A stretch of 64,000 bases of DNA. Source: Spartobacteria bacterium (GTDB lineage: Bacteria; Verrucomicrobiota; Verrucomicrobiia; Chthoniobacterales; UBA10450). Numbering within the stretch: position 1 is the first letter of the stretch; every line of letters begins with the position of its first letter. Under the pieces are notes generated by a model. It worked only from the letters and a program-made list of their open reading frames with translations. It did no database searches and was not told the DNA's origin. The DNA lies in NCBI GenBank assembly GCA_003169975.1, contig PNAA01000054.1, positions 58,555 to 122,554 of the forward strand, in the 5' to 3' direction. Below are positions 52,852 through 60,514 of this stretch, piece after piece. Made by a program: the position numbers and the translations under genes.

Positions 52852-54123
52852 CTAGAAACTGTAGGTGCCGTCCACCGCCACGCGATTTTGCTTGTAGTCG
52901 CGCAACGGCTGGTCGGACTGTTTTTGCGTATATTGATACCGCAAACCAAGGGTGACATGCGGCGTCACCTGATAACCAAAGGTTGCCGCGCCACCGTAGC
53001 GCTGGATGTGTTCCGAAAACAGGCCACCGGAATCGTCACCATCTTCGAAGAAGAGCTCCGTCGAAAGCAGGACGCGGTTGATGATATTCCAGTTCGCGGT
53101 GTGCCGGACGTAATTCAGCGCGACGAAGTTGGAGTTAACACCCAGTTGCGTCTCATGACCAGCCGCAAGGGTCTCCGAGATCGCGGCATTGATCCGGTGC
53201 GAAAGCAGCACGTTGGCGTAATAGTCATTTCCGTCGCTCGAATCGTCGACGCCGCCGCCGCGGTCGAAGTTAATGAACTGGTAGCCGGCCGAGGCGCGCA
53301 GTTTCAGGTAATTTGTGATCTGCGTCTCGACGAATGGACCAACGCTATAGCTGACGGAATTATTCAAGAAGTTCTGGTCGTAATAATTGTAGACGGCAGA
53401 CGATTCCAGGCCGGCTCCGGTGGTGGAGGTGAGCGCAAAGTAGGCACTGAGAGTCAGCTCCTCAGCGTTGCGGTCGAGATAAGAAAAGGTGTCCGTGGTC
53501 GAGACATAGGTATAGTGATCATAGCCGAAGGTTAGGACCGCCTTGTTCAGATCCCAGAGGACCGACACGCCTGCCGTGTTCTCAAAGCGCCCGTAATCGA
53601 CAACGTTGCTCAGCTGTAATTCGGCGACCGGGTCCTGTTGCAGCGAGAAGCGGTCGTGGAGGTTGATCCGGAAATCCTGGACAAAAATGTCAAAGCTCAG
53701 CTGTGAGCCCGGGGCGATGATCACCCCATTGGTGTCGGCGTTCGGATGATCGAGGTAAAAACTGTAGCCGAGGCCGAGGTCGAGCTTGAGCGTATTGAGC
53801 TGCGTCACCGGCCAGATCGCGTCGATGTTGAACTGCGGCCGAATAATCACATCGGACTGCTTGTTGGTCTCGGCCAGGTTGATGTTGTCGTTGTACTCGA
53901 CCCCCGTTGTCAGGCTGAATCGGAACCGGACCGGACCAGCGAGCAAATTGTAAGGGATCTGTTCGATCGATTGGCGGCGCGCTTCGGCCGCGGCCTCGCC
54001 GGCGAGCGACGGGCGAACCGCATCCTGTGCGCGGAGGGCCGGCGGAAGAAAAAGCAGCAAAAGCAAAAGTGTGCACGCCGTCCGGAAGACAGCAGGCGAG
54101 TGGGATGTGGAGTCCAGGCTCAT
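52852..54123 (-). CDS. Outer-membrane beta-barrel protein of exopolysaccharide operon
   Basis: A 423-residue exported protein. The signal peptide region is ACTLLLLLLFLPPALRAQ; then come alternating amphipathic strands (VEYNDNINLAE, TFGYDHYTYVSTTDTFSYLD, VALNYVRHTANWNIINRVLLSTELFFEDGD, VTLGLRYQYTQKQ), ending in Tyr-Ser-Phe, the usual barrel end. Similar barrel proteins accompany Wza in verrucomicrobial and other EPS loci. It probably forms an outer-membrane exit channel or anchors the export complex. First gene of the operon. Confidence 0.8.
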   Translation of the reverse strand: MSLDSTSHSPAVFRTACTLLLLLLFLPPALRAQDAVRPSLAGEAAAEARRQSIEQIPYNLLAGPVRFRFSLTTGVEYNDNINLAETNKQSDVIIRPQFNIDAIWPVTQLNTLKLDLGLGYSFYLDHPNADTNGVIIAPGSQLSFDIFVQDFRINLHDRFSLQQDPVAELQLSNVVDYGRFENTAGVSVLWDLNKAVLTFGYDHYTYVSTTDTFSYLDRNAEELTLSAYFALTSTTGAGLESSAVYNYYDQNFLNNSVSYSVGPFVETQITNYLKLRASAGYQFINFDRGGGVDDSSDGNDYYANVLLSHRINAAISETLAAGHETQLGVNSNFVALNYVRHTANWNIINRVLLSTELFFEDGDDSGGLFSEHIQRYGGAATFGYQVTPHVTLGLRYQYTQKQSDQPLRDYKQNRVAVDGTYSF

Positions 54124-54460
54124 AAGCGGGTCAATCGTGGTCTAGGTTAGCAGATGCAGTACCAACTGCGGGAGGCAATTCGCGCGCTCGCCGCGTGGCG
54201 ATCGCGTGAATTGGTGTTCGGGCGATGCGACGGCATCCGTAAGCTCCGCGTTCGAAGGTTCCGTGTTTATCATGGCTTCTTGCCGTGTTGGCGCCTGTTT
54301 TACCTGTACGGCGTCGCGCAGGCAAGCTAAATCGTGCTGCGTTTGGGCCGGCCGTCCGCGCAAATTTGCGAAAAAAAAGTCGCTTGAACACTCACGGAAT
54401 GCTCGCCATGCAAAAGACGTTCGAAGGTGGCGCGAATCAAGCTTGAGCGAAGGTGAAGAT
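54124..54460. other. Divergent intergenic region (no gene seen)
   Basis: A 337-base gap between the EPS operon start and a divergently placed plus-strand gene. It must hold promoters for both, but I see no near-consensus -35/-10 pair. An AAAAAAAA run lies near 54371-54378. The open frame across it is low-confidence, Cys-rich and without any pattern, so I do not call a gene. Confidence 0.5.
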
Positions 54461-55000
54461 ATGGATTCCGCTTCGACAAATGCTTTTTTCCCTTTCCTAC
54501 GAAAATTTTGCGCCACAGGATCGCTCTTCCTGACTTCGTTCGTGTTCGCGGGCCAGAATGCTCCGCTGCCTGGGCAGGCCGCAGCTCTTGGCCAAAACCT
54601 GAAAGCCGCCAACAGCTCCCGGATCGAATGCTTTGCTTCGGGCAGCGCAAAGACGACGAGCATGACGATGGCTGACGCAAAAATCAAATACACACTGCCG
54701 CGCGGCGTCACGACCTTCATCATTCGCCTGGCCGCGCCGGCGGAGAAGCGTTGTTTCACGGTGGTGAATGGGAATGCCGCAGCCGCGGGAAAACTTTCCA
54801 TCGCCGTCTCGAACGAGCGGCTCGCCGCCGGGAGTCCGAAATGGAGCGAGGTCGCCGGCGCGATCAATTTCCGGCATAAGAGGCTCTTCGCTCTGTCGCT
54901 TGTCGGCATCGCCGCGAACTACGTGAAGCTAACGTTCCAGGTCGACGACCCTGACCGGCTCGCGCAGCGCGATTCCCAAGTCGCTCGCACCCCTCTTTGA
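54461..55000 (+). CDS. Secreted protein with possible galactose-binding-like domain
   Basis: A 179-residue protein. Start MDSASTNAFFPFLRK has a GAAGGTGAAG ribosome site; a signal-like stretch (CATGSLFLTSFVFAGQ) follows. The rest reads as a beta-sandwich: GVTTFIIRLAAPAEKRCFTVVNGNAAAAGKLSIAVSNERL and ALSLVGIAANYVKLTFQVD, the layout of discoidin or galactose-binding-like domains. Gene position, divergent from the EPS operon, suggests that it binds the exported polysaccharide, but this is inference. Confidence 0.5.
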   Translation: MDSASTNAFFPFLRKFCATGSLFLTSFVFAGQNAPLPGQAAALGQNLKAANSSRIECFASGSAKTTSMTMADAKIKYTLPRGVTTFIIRLAAPAEKRCFTVVNGNAAAAGKLSIAVSNERLAAGSPKWSEVAGAINFRHKRLFALSLVGIAANYVKLTFQVDDPDRLAQRDSQVARTPL

Positions 55001-55155
55001 GCAGGAGCTCCCGGACCGATCGATGCGCCCCGTGGGGGTAGCGGATAGATTGCGAAGGCGCGGAGTTGATTTGCGAATTGCCGTTTGCGCTCTAAAGATT
55101 CGTATCGCTGCCTCGGCTCACTCCGAGCGTGGCGATCGAAGATCCTGAAGCGACA

Positions 55156-55226
55156 TACCCCGTGGTGTAACGGTAACACAGCGCCCTTTGGAGGCGTTAT
55201 TCATGGTTCGAATCCATGCGGGGTAG
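55156..55226 (+). tRNA. tRNA-Gln (anticodon UUG)
   Basis: A 71-base cloverleaf: acceptor TACCCCG pairs with CGGGGTA; D arm GTGGTGTAACGGTAACAC; anticodon stem GCGCC/GGCGT with loop CTTTGGA, anticodon TTG; T arm with TGGTTCGAATCCA. No encoded CCA. It sits upstream of the CHAD gene, on the same strand. Confidence 0.95.
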
Positions 55227-55273
55227 CGCGTTCGCGCAGGCAGCCAACCCACCGCAAAACAAATCGTCTCGGC

Positions 55274-56176
55274 ATGAGTTATCGCTTGAAAATAAACGAG
55301 ACTCTCCCCGCCGGGATTCGCCGCATCGCGCGTGAGCAGATGGAGGGCGCACTCGGCGAAATCGGCGGGATCACCCCCGGGGAGGAAGCCGCGGCGGTCC
55401 ACGAGACCCGCAAGCATATCAAAAAAATCCGGGCCGTTTTGCGCCTCGTCCGCAACGAGATCGGCGACGGAATTTACCGCGAAGAGGACGACCGCTTGCG
55501 CGATATCGCGCGCGCCTTGTCCAGCGCGCGCGATGCCCGCGTGCAATTGCAGGTGCTGGAAAAACTGTCTGTTTGCCCCGGGCAAGAGAGCACGCCTTTC
55601 CCGCAAACCGTCGCGGCGCTCCATCAGGAAATTGCGACCGCCTCGGAAAGCTTCGGCCTGCGGCGGCGCGCAGCAGAAACGACTTTGCAGGGGATCTGCG
55701 ATCGCCTCGAAGGCTGGCCCCTGGAAAAACTCGGAATCGACGATCTTTGCGGCGCGCTGCGGCGTTCCTACCGGCGCGGTCGCAAGGGCTTCCTTGGCGT
55801 CAATTCCGATCCAATCCCGGAGAATTTCCACGCCTGGCGCAAACGGGTGAAAGACCTCTGGTATCAGACTCTCATCTTGCAGGATCTCAACCCGGAGGTG
55901 ATGCGCGAAATTGCCGAGGCTGCCAGGACACTCGGTCGCCAGCTGGGCGATCTGCACGACCTTGCACTTTATCGCGCCCGGCTGGAGCGCGACCGGATCG
56001 GTGGCGAGGAGGAGCACGAAGCGCTACGCGGCCTCATTTGCACCCGCGAGCGCGAGCTGGCCCGGACCGCGCTCGATCTCGGCGCGCGTTTTTTTGCCGA
56101 GAAGCCGGGAACGTTTGGGCGGCGGCTGCTCCGCTACGCGCGCAAGTGGCCGGCGCGACGGGATGCGGCGCCTTAA
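55274..56176 (+). CDS. CHAD-domain protein
   Basis: A 300-residue helical protein of the CHAD family: HETRKHIKKIRAVLRLVRNEIG (about residues 45-66), DVFRDI-type stretch DRLRDIARALSSARDARVQL, and FHAWRKRVKDLWYQTLIL (about residues 186-203). Conserved His, Arg and Lys residues line a basic groove that binds polyphosphate in known members. The start MSYRLKINETL is placed after the tRNA, where similarity begins. No polyphosphate kinase or CYTH domain is adjacent. Confidence 0.85.
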   Translation: MSYRLKINETLPAGIRRIAREQMEGALGEIGGITPGEEAAAVHETRKHIKKIRAVLRLVRNEIGDGIYREEDDRLRDIARALSSARDARVQLQVLEKLSVCPGQESTPFPQTVAALHQEIATASESFGLRRRAAETTLQGICDRLEGWPLEKLGIDDLCGALRRSYRRGRKGFLGVNSDPIPENFHAWRKRVKDLWYQTLILQDLNPEVMREIAEAARTLGRQLGDLHDLALYRARLERDRIGGEEEHEALRGLICTRERELARTALDLGARFFAEKPGTFGRRLLRYARKWPARRDAAP

Positions 56177-56517
56177 CGAGAGCTCGTGTTCCCGATCAAT
56201 TCCCGCAGGTCGCCGACCGTGGCATCGATCTTCTTCAAATCCCTTCGCCGACCCTTGATCGGTTTCGCATCGATCTTGCGCACCAGCGTGATCATGTCGC
56301 CCAGATCACGAATTCGCGACTTCGAGAGGTCACGCTCCTTGGCCCGCTCGCTTGCCCAGGCGGTGACTTCGTCGATCTCCGCTTCCAACCGGCTGAGGTA
56401 GGCGCGACCGGTCAAGCGCAGCGTCCGGCGCAGACTAATGAGGTCGGTAAGCAATGATCTTGCGGGAGAAACCTCGTGGTTCGTCTTCCCCCGCAAAATG
56501 GGCGGATTTTTTTTCAT
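56173..56517 (-). CDS. Conserved hypothetical helical protein
   Basis: A soluble, charged, helical protein (SLLTDLISLRRTLRLTGRAYLSRLEAEIDEVTAWASERAKERDLSKSRIRDL region) with a basic C-terminal part. The first possible ATG makes 114 residues but overlaps the phosphatase gene by 83 bases; a TTG start at 56454 (overlap of 20) is more plausible. It follows the phosphatase in the same operon. Function unknown. Confidence 0.45.
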   Translation of the reverse strand: MKKNPPILRGKTNHEVSPARSLLTDLISLRRTLRLTGRAYLSRLEAEIDEVTAWASERAKERDLSKSRIRDLGDMITLVRKIDAKPIKGRRRDLKKIDATVGDLRELIGNTSSR

Positions 56518-57328
56518 AATGTTCCTGCGGGACCAACCCGTCCCGGCGCGGCAGGCTCGCCATCGGCACCACCGTCTTGAGCGACGGCGCGTGGTAATTG
56601 GTCAGCAATTCAATCTGGCCGTCGTCCCGCTCCACCAGCGCGGAGCAATTCTCCACCCAGTCACCGCAATTATAGTAAGTCGTGTCCCCGATTTGCCGGA
56701 TGACCGGGCTGTGGATATGACCGCAAAGCACGCCCTGCACATTGAACCGCTCGGCATAACGAACGATCGCGTCCTCGTAAGCGCCGATAAAACTGACCGC
56801 GTCTTTCACGCGCTGTTTGACCGCCTTGCTCAACGACCAGTAACCGAAACCGAAAATCCGACGCACCAGGTTCACGAGCGGATTCAGCCCAAGCAGAAAT
56901 TGGTAGCCGAGATCGCCGAGGAGCGCGAGCCACTTGATATTTTGCACCACGGTGTCGAGCTCGTGCCCGTGCAGGACAAAGATCCGGCGGCCATCCGACG
57001 TGACGTGCACCGCGTGCTTCTGGATCGTGATCGCGCCGTAGGCGCCGAGATGCCGGGCGAGAAATTCGTCGTGATTGCCCGGGATACAGATGATCCGGGT
57101 CCCTTTGCGCGCTTTGCGAAGAACTTTCTGGATGACGTCGTTATGCTCCTGCGGCCAGTAAATCCCGCGCCGGAGCGACCAGATATCGATCAGGTCACCC
57201 ACGATGTAGAGCGTGTCGAACTCGTACTCTTTCAGGAACGCGAGGAACGCCGCGGAGTTGCTCCCACGGGTGCCGAGATGGACGTCGGAGATCCACGCCG
57301 CGCGATAGCGATTCGTGCGATTGTTCAC
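56435..57328 (-). CDS. LpxH-like metallophosphoesterase
   Basis: A 297-residue calcineurin-type phosphoesterase: AAWISDVHLGTRGSN, YIVGDLIDIWSLRRGI, IICIPGNHDEFLARH, IFVLHGHELDTVV and VLCGHIHSPVIRQIG, all five metal/phosphate motifs. The pattern is that of UDP-2,3-diacylglucosamine diphosphatase-like proteins, acting in lipid A synthesis or on related substrates. GTG at 57328 is chosen because AGGAGG lies just before it. It is divergent from the lipoprotein gene. Confidence 0.8.
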   Translation of the reverse strand: MNNRTNRYRAAWISDVHLGTRGSNSAAFLAFLKEYEFDTLYIVGDLIDIWSLRRGIYWPQEHNDVIQKVLRKARKGTRIICIPGNHDEFLARHLGAYGAITIQKHAVHVTSDGRRIFVLHGHELDTVVQNIKWLALLGDLGYQFLLGLNPLVNLVRRIFGFGYWSLSKAVKQRVKDAVSFIGAYEDAIVRYAERFNVQGVLCGHIHSPVIRQIGDTTYYNCGDWVENCSALVERDDGQIELLTNYHAPSLKTVVPMASLPRRDGLVPQEHYEKKSAHFAGEDEPRGFSRKIIAYRPH

Positions 57329-57456
57329 CACGCCTCCTTTTAGCGAGGGAAAAGGACGCGGGCAAAAGCTCAATTGTTACGTTTTGACGACAAATTTTCA
57401 TGAAACGCTGCTCGCCATGCTTGACGTTTTTCGCGCGCACGATTATCTCGCCTCCC

Positions 57457-58110
57457 ATGTCGAAATTGGTCGTGGGTCTTCTCTCGCTTACTTTCTTCCT
57501 GGCCGGTTGCGCCGAATCACCTCCATCCACGGGAACGCAATCGAATGCCGCCGCCAGCGTTGCGGCCGTCCGGACTCAGCCGGCGGCAGCAAACCGTTCG
57601 GTTTGGGTCGAGCCGCTAACAGGCAGCCATATCGGGGGCGGTTTCGCGCGCAGCTCGGGCAATACCGGGAGCAATGACGAGTCGGGGCTGATCAGTGCGA
57701 TCACCTCCATCAACCAGGCGAATGCTCATCAGCGGGAGCAACCATTTGTCCTCGCGGCGGTCTCTCAGGTCAGCGGCCTGAGCCAGCGGCAAGTATTGAC
57801 TCTGCAGAATCAGACGCGGCTTCCGTTGGGTGACCTGCTCGCTTTCAACACCATCGCCCGCAATCGTGAATCCAAGGTGCACGAGCTCGCCGCTCTCAAG
57901 TCAAACGGCAAATCCTGGGCTGCACTTGCGGGAGCCAACGCCATGAACATCGCCACCGTCGCCCAGACCGTGCGCACCGCCAACGATCTCGCGATCCGGT
58001 CTTATTTGAGCGCCTCGGAAAATAGCTCGGAGACTGAACTGCAATTCCACGGTCCGGGCGCGCGCACGCAAACGACTGGCTTGGGGGGCTCTCGCCCAGC
58101 CGGGCCGTAG
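57457..58110 (+). CDS. Lipoprotein of unknown function
   Basis: A 217-residue protein with a lipoprotein leader, MSKLVVGLLSLTFFLAGC, and lipobox LAGC; the Cys is about residue 18. The mature part is Ser/Thr/Ala/Gln-rich with one more ordered stretch (FVLAAVSQVSGLSQRQVLTLQNQTRLPLGDLLAFNTIARNRESKV), and no domain that I know. It is a likely outer-membrane or periplasmic lipoprotein. It converges on the chitosanase-like gene with a 58-base gap. Confidence 0.65.
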   Translation: MSKLVVGLLSLTFFLAGCAESPPSTGTQSNAAASVAAVRTQPAAANRSVWVEPLTGSHIGGGFARSSGNTGSNDESGLISAITSINQANAHQREQPFVLAAVSQVSGLSQRQVLTLQNQTRLPLGDLLAFNTIARNRESKVHELAALKSNGKSWAALAGANAMNIATVAQTVRTANDLAIRSYLSASENSSETELQFHGPGARTQTTGLGGSRPAGP

Positions 58111-58168
58111 TTGTGGCGGCTGCAGCGCGACCAGGCATCCGAATGCGTCCCCCGCGCCTGGCTCCTCG

Positions 58169-59608
58169 TTAGGGGCTCGGCGAGGGAGAGACGAGCGGGG
58201 AACTTGTCGGCAGCAGCGACGCCGAGGGTGCCGGCGAAGGGCTGCCTGAGGGCGAGGGCGATTCGGGCGGCATCGGGAAAGCGAAAGTAGGGGCGACGAC
58301 CGGCGAAGGCGACGGTGTCGCGCTCGGTAACGGCGTCGGCGCAGGAGTGGGTGACGGAGTGGGCGTGGGCGTCGGGATTAAATTCTGCCAGTGATGCAGC
58401 GGCACGCTCGCACCGCCGATTTCCTGCACAAGCTTTTCGCAGCGCGCCTGAATCTTCTCCAGGTCGGGTGGCCCAAACGGCGTGTCAGCCGTCGCGGGAA
58501 AAATCAGGTAGGTTACTTTGAGGTCGCTCACCGGTCGGTTGTAGGGCGTCGCCAGCGCGTTGATCTCCTTCGCGATCCGGAGCGAGGCTTCGCCGACCTT
58601 GTCGCTGGGCCCGACGTCACCCACGATCGCCGGGTAAATCTGATCGCCGAAGAGGACGACGGCGTAGTCACCCACGCGTCCGGCATCCTTCGCGCGCGCG
58701 AAAATTCCCGGGAGCACGATGTAGGGATCGGTCGCCGCGATGAGGAAACTGAAGCGCTTGAGCGAGTCGACCTCGGCCTTCATTCTTTGGATCCCGATCC
58801 GCAGGTCGCGGTTCCGCTCCATCGTCAGGCCTTTTTGCGCAAACTCGGTTTGATAGCGGAGCAATTTTTCCTCGGCCCCGTTGAGGAAGGAACTCGGGCG
58901 GGAAGTTTTTTTCTGCCAACGGTAGCTGGTGAAGGGCTTGAAATTCGCCGAGCGCCCGTCGATCTCTGGCAACCGATCGGAATCGGATCCATCCGCATCG
59001 ACGTCCATGTCGGCCTGGAGCAGAATGGCGGTCCGCTTCGTCTCCGGATCGCGCAAACGCAGGATGGTTTGGCAATCGTAGAAATTGTGGCGGGAAAGAA
59101 GTTGATCCAGCCTCACGAGATCTTCCCGCAACGTCTGGACTTTCAAGTCGTAGAGTTCCTGAAAGAGGGGCGAGACGGAATCCGGCATGAACGTGGCGCC
59201 GAGATTCGGGAGTAGCTTCGGCAGTTCCGGCGTGACCTGCGCAAGTTCCCCCAGCGTCCGGTTCGGCACCGGCACGCGCACATTCAGTTTCAAATCGAGC
59301 ACGTAGCTCTGCGGATCGTTCCGCTCGACCGACGCCGCGGCGCCCGGCGTCGGATCGACTTCCGCATGGACGGTGATGCCACTCCACAATTTCGCAGTGT
59401 CGAGTTTCCCGCCAATGACAGGCGGCCGCGTCGGCGTCGGGAAAAGCTCAGGGGTTGCCGCCGGGGTTGGGAGCGTCTGCGGAGTGAGTCGCTGCATGGT
59501 TAGGCGCAGCCGCTCGAGCGAAATCCAGCGCAGCACGATCGCGCTGAAGAGCGCAAGGAAGAGAAGCAGCGCGAGCCAGCGCAGCGTGCTCAGGCGAAAC
59601 TTGCGCAC
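58169..59608 (-). CDS. GH75-like chitosanase with N-terminal membrane anchor and proline-rich tail
   Basis: A 479-residue protein. A single N-terminal membrane span (LRWLALLLFLALFSAIVL), an exposed Pro/Thr linker (about residues 40-65), a middle domain and, from about residue 175, AILLQADMDVDADGSDSDRLPEIDGRSANFKPFTSYRW and FARAKDAGRVGDYAVVLFGDQIYPAIVGDVGPSDKVGEASLRIA, the active-site pattern of GH75 chitosanases. The last 70 residues are almost only Pro, Thr, Ser and Ala repeats (PTPTPTPSPTP). Likely acts on chitosan-like or cell-wall glycans outside the inner membrane. The TAA stop lies within a near copy of the TCGTTAGG motif (58166). Confidence 0.6.
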   Translation of the reverse strand: MRKFRLSTLRWLALLLFLALFSAIVLRWISLERLRLTMQRLTPQTLPTPAATPELFPTPTRPPVIGGKLDTAKLWSGITVHAEVDPTPGAAASVERNDPQSYVLDLKLNVRVPVPNRTLGELAQVTPELPKLLPNLGATFMPDSVSPLFQELYDLKVQTLREDLVRLDQLLSRHNFYDCQTILRLRDPETKRTAILLQADMDVDADGSDSDRLPEIDGRSANFKPFTSYRWQKKTSRPSSFLNGAEEKLLRYQTEFAQKGLTMERNRDLRIGIQRMKAEVDSLKRFSFLIAATDPYIVLPGIFARAKDAGRVGDYAVVLFGDQIYPAIVGDVGPSDKVGEASLRIAKEINALATPYNRPVSDLKVTYLIFPATADTPFGPPDLEKIQARCEKLVQEIGGASVPLHHWQNLIPTPTPTPSPTPAPTPLPSATPSPSPVVAPTFAFPMPPESPSPSGSPSPAPSASLLPTSSPLVSPSPSP

Positions 59609-59617
59609 ACGCAGCGC

Positions 59618-59938
59618 CTATTTCCGGATCCAAGCGACGATCGCAAAGACGAGGCCGAGGATGCTGAGGAGCGACATCATTCCAGCCGGCATCATTTTAC
59701 CGGTGCGAAAGAATACGGGCAAAAAATAACCAATGAGCAGGAGCGAAACGATTCCGCCCAGCGCCAGGCCAGCAATCACCTGGCCCGGGAGAAGAAACGC
59801 CGCCCCCAGCAGCAGCAAGCCGCTGATTGAGCCCGAGATGAGCGAGATCGCGCTGCCGGCTTTGAGGTAGCCCATCACGCCGCCTGCGATCGTGAGGAGA
59901 CCGAAAATGATGAAGTAAATTTTACTCGGCCCAAGCAT
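59618..59938 (-). CDS. TMEM14-like small membrane protein
   Basis: A 106-residue protein with four hydrophobic segments and Gly-rich helices (FIIFGLLTIAGGVMGYLKAGSAISLISGSISGLLLLGAAFLL). This is the TMEM14/UPF0136 pattern. It ends in a short basic tail. Role unknown in bacteria. It precedes the GH75-like gene by 9 bases on the same strand. Confidence 0.7.
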   Translation of the reverse strand: MLGPSKIYFIIFGLLTIAGGVMGYLKAGSAISLISGSISGLLLLGAAFLLPGQVIAGLALGGIVSLLLIGYFLPVFFRTGKMMPAGMMSLLSILGLVFAIVAWIRK

Positions 59939-60072
59939 GGCGAAACGCTCCGCATCGTTAATCCAGATCGTTCGCGCTGTCCAATTTCCGAGCGGTTGTT
60001 AGGCTGACTTGAGCGCTTTTCTACCCATCGTGCTTTGCGGTAATCGTCAGAGCGGACGAATGAGCGCGGTCG

Positions 60073-60498
60073 TCAATGCTGCGCTTTGAGCAGGAGCACA
60101 GGCACGTTCACGAGGTGCCGCACCTTGTCCGCCGTGCTGCCATAAAGGAGGTCGCTGATGAACCGGTGGCCGTGCGTGCTCATCGCAATGAGATCCACAT
60201 TTCTCTCATTGGCCAGTTTGACGATTTCACGCGACGGCTCGCCCAGCGCGAGCACGGAGCTGACCACAAAACCTTCGTCACGCAATTCGCGCTCGACTGT
60301 TTCAAGGTATCGGTGATCTTCGCGCATCTCTTCACTTTCGCTGAGTTCGAGTTGCTCATAGTTACGGGCCACCCAGCCGTCAGCCACGTGCATTAAAATC
60401 AAACTCGCGCCGGTCAAACGCGCGAACGGACGGATGTGAGCGAGAATGGTCTCGTCGGTTTCCCGATTTTCCACTGGGATGAGGATGGTCTTATACAT
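60073..60498 (-). CDS. Universal stress protein
   Basis: A 141-residue UspA-family protein: MYKTILIPVENRETDETILAHIRPFARL, SLILMHVADGW and the ATP-binding-type end DLIAMSTHGHRFISDLLYGSTADKVRHLVNVPVLLLK (G-2x-G-9x-G(S/T) pattern altered to THGH ... GSTADKV). The start is the ATG at 60498, 16 bases after mntH, so it is in the same operon. Small stress proteins often follow transporters. Confidence 0.85.
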   Translation of the reverse strand: MYKTILIPVENRETDETILAHIRPFARLTGASLILMHVADGWVARNYEQLELSESEEMREDHRYLETVERELRDEGFVVSSVLALGEPSREIVKLANERNVDLIAMSTHGHRFISDLLYGSTADKVRHLVNVPVLLLKAQH

Positions 60499-60514
60499 AG
60501 GAGTTGTGGCGGAG

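Noticed and set aside
54206..54460. N-terminal extension of the secreted domain protein
   Set aside because: Cys- and Arg-rich sequence without pattern; the ATG at 54461 has a ribosome site and leads straight into a signal-like stretch.
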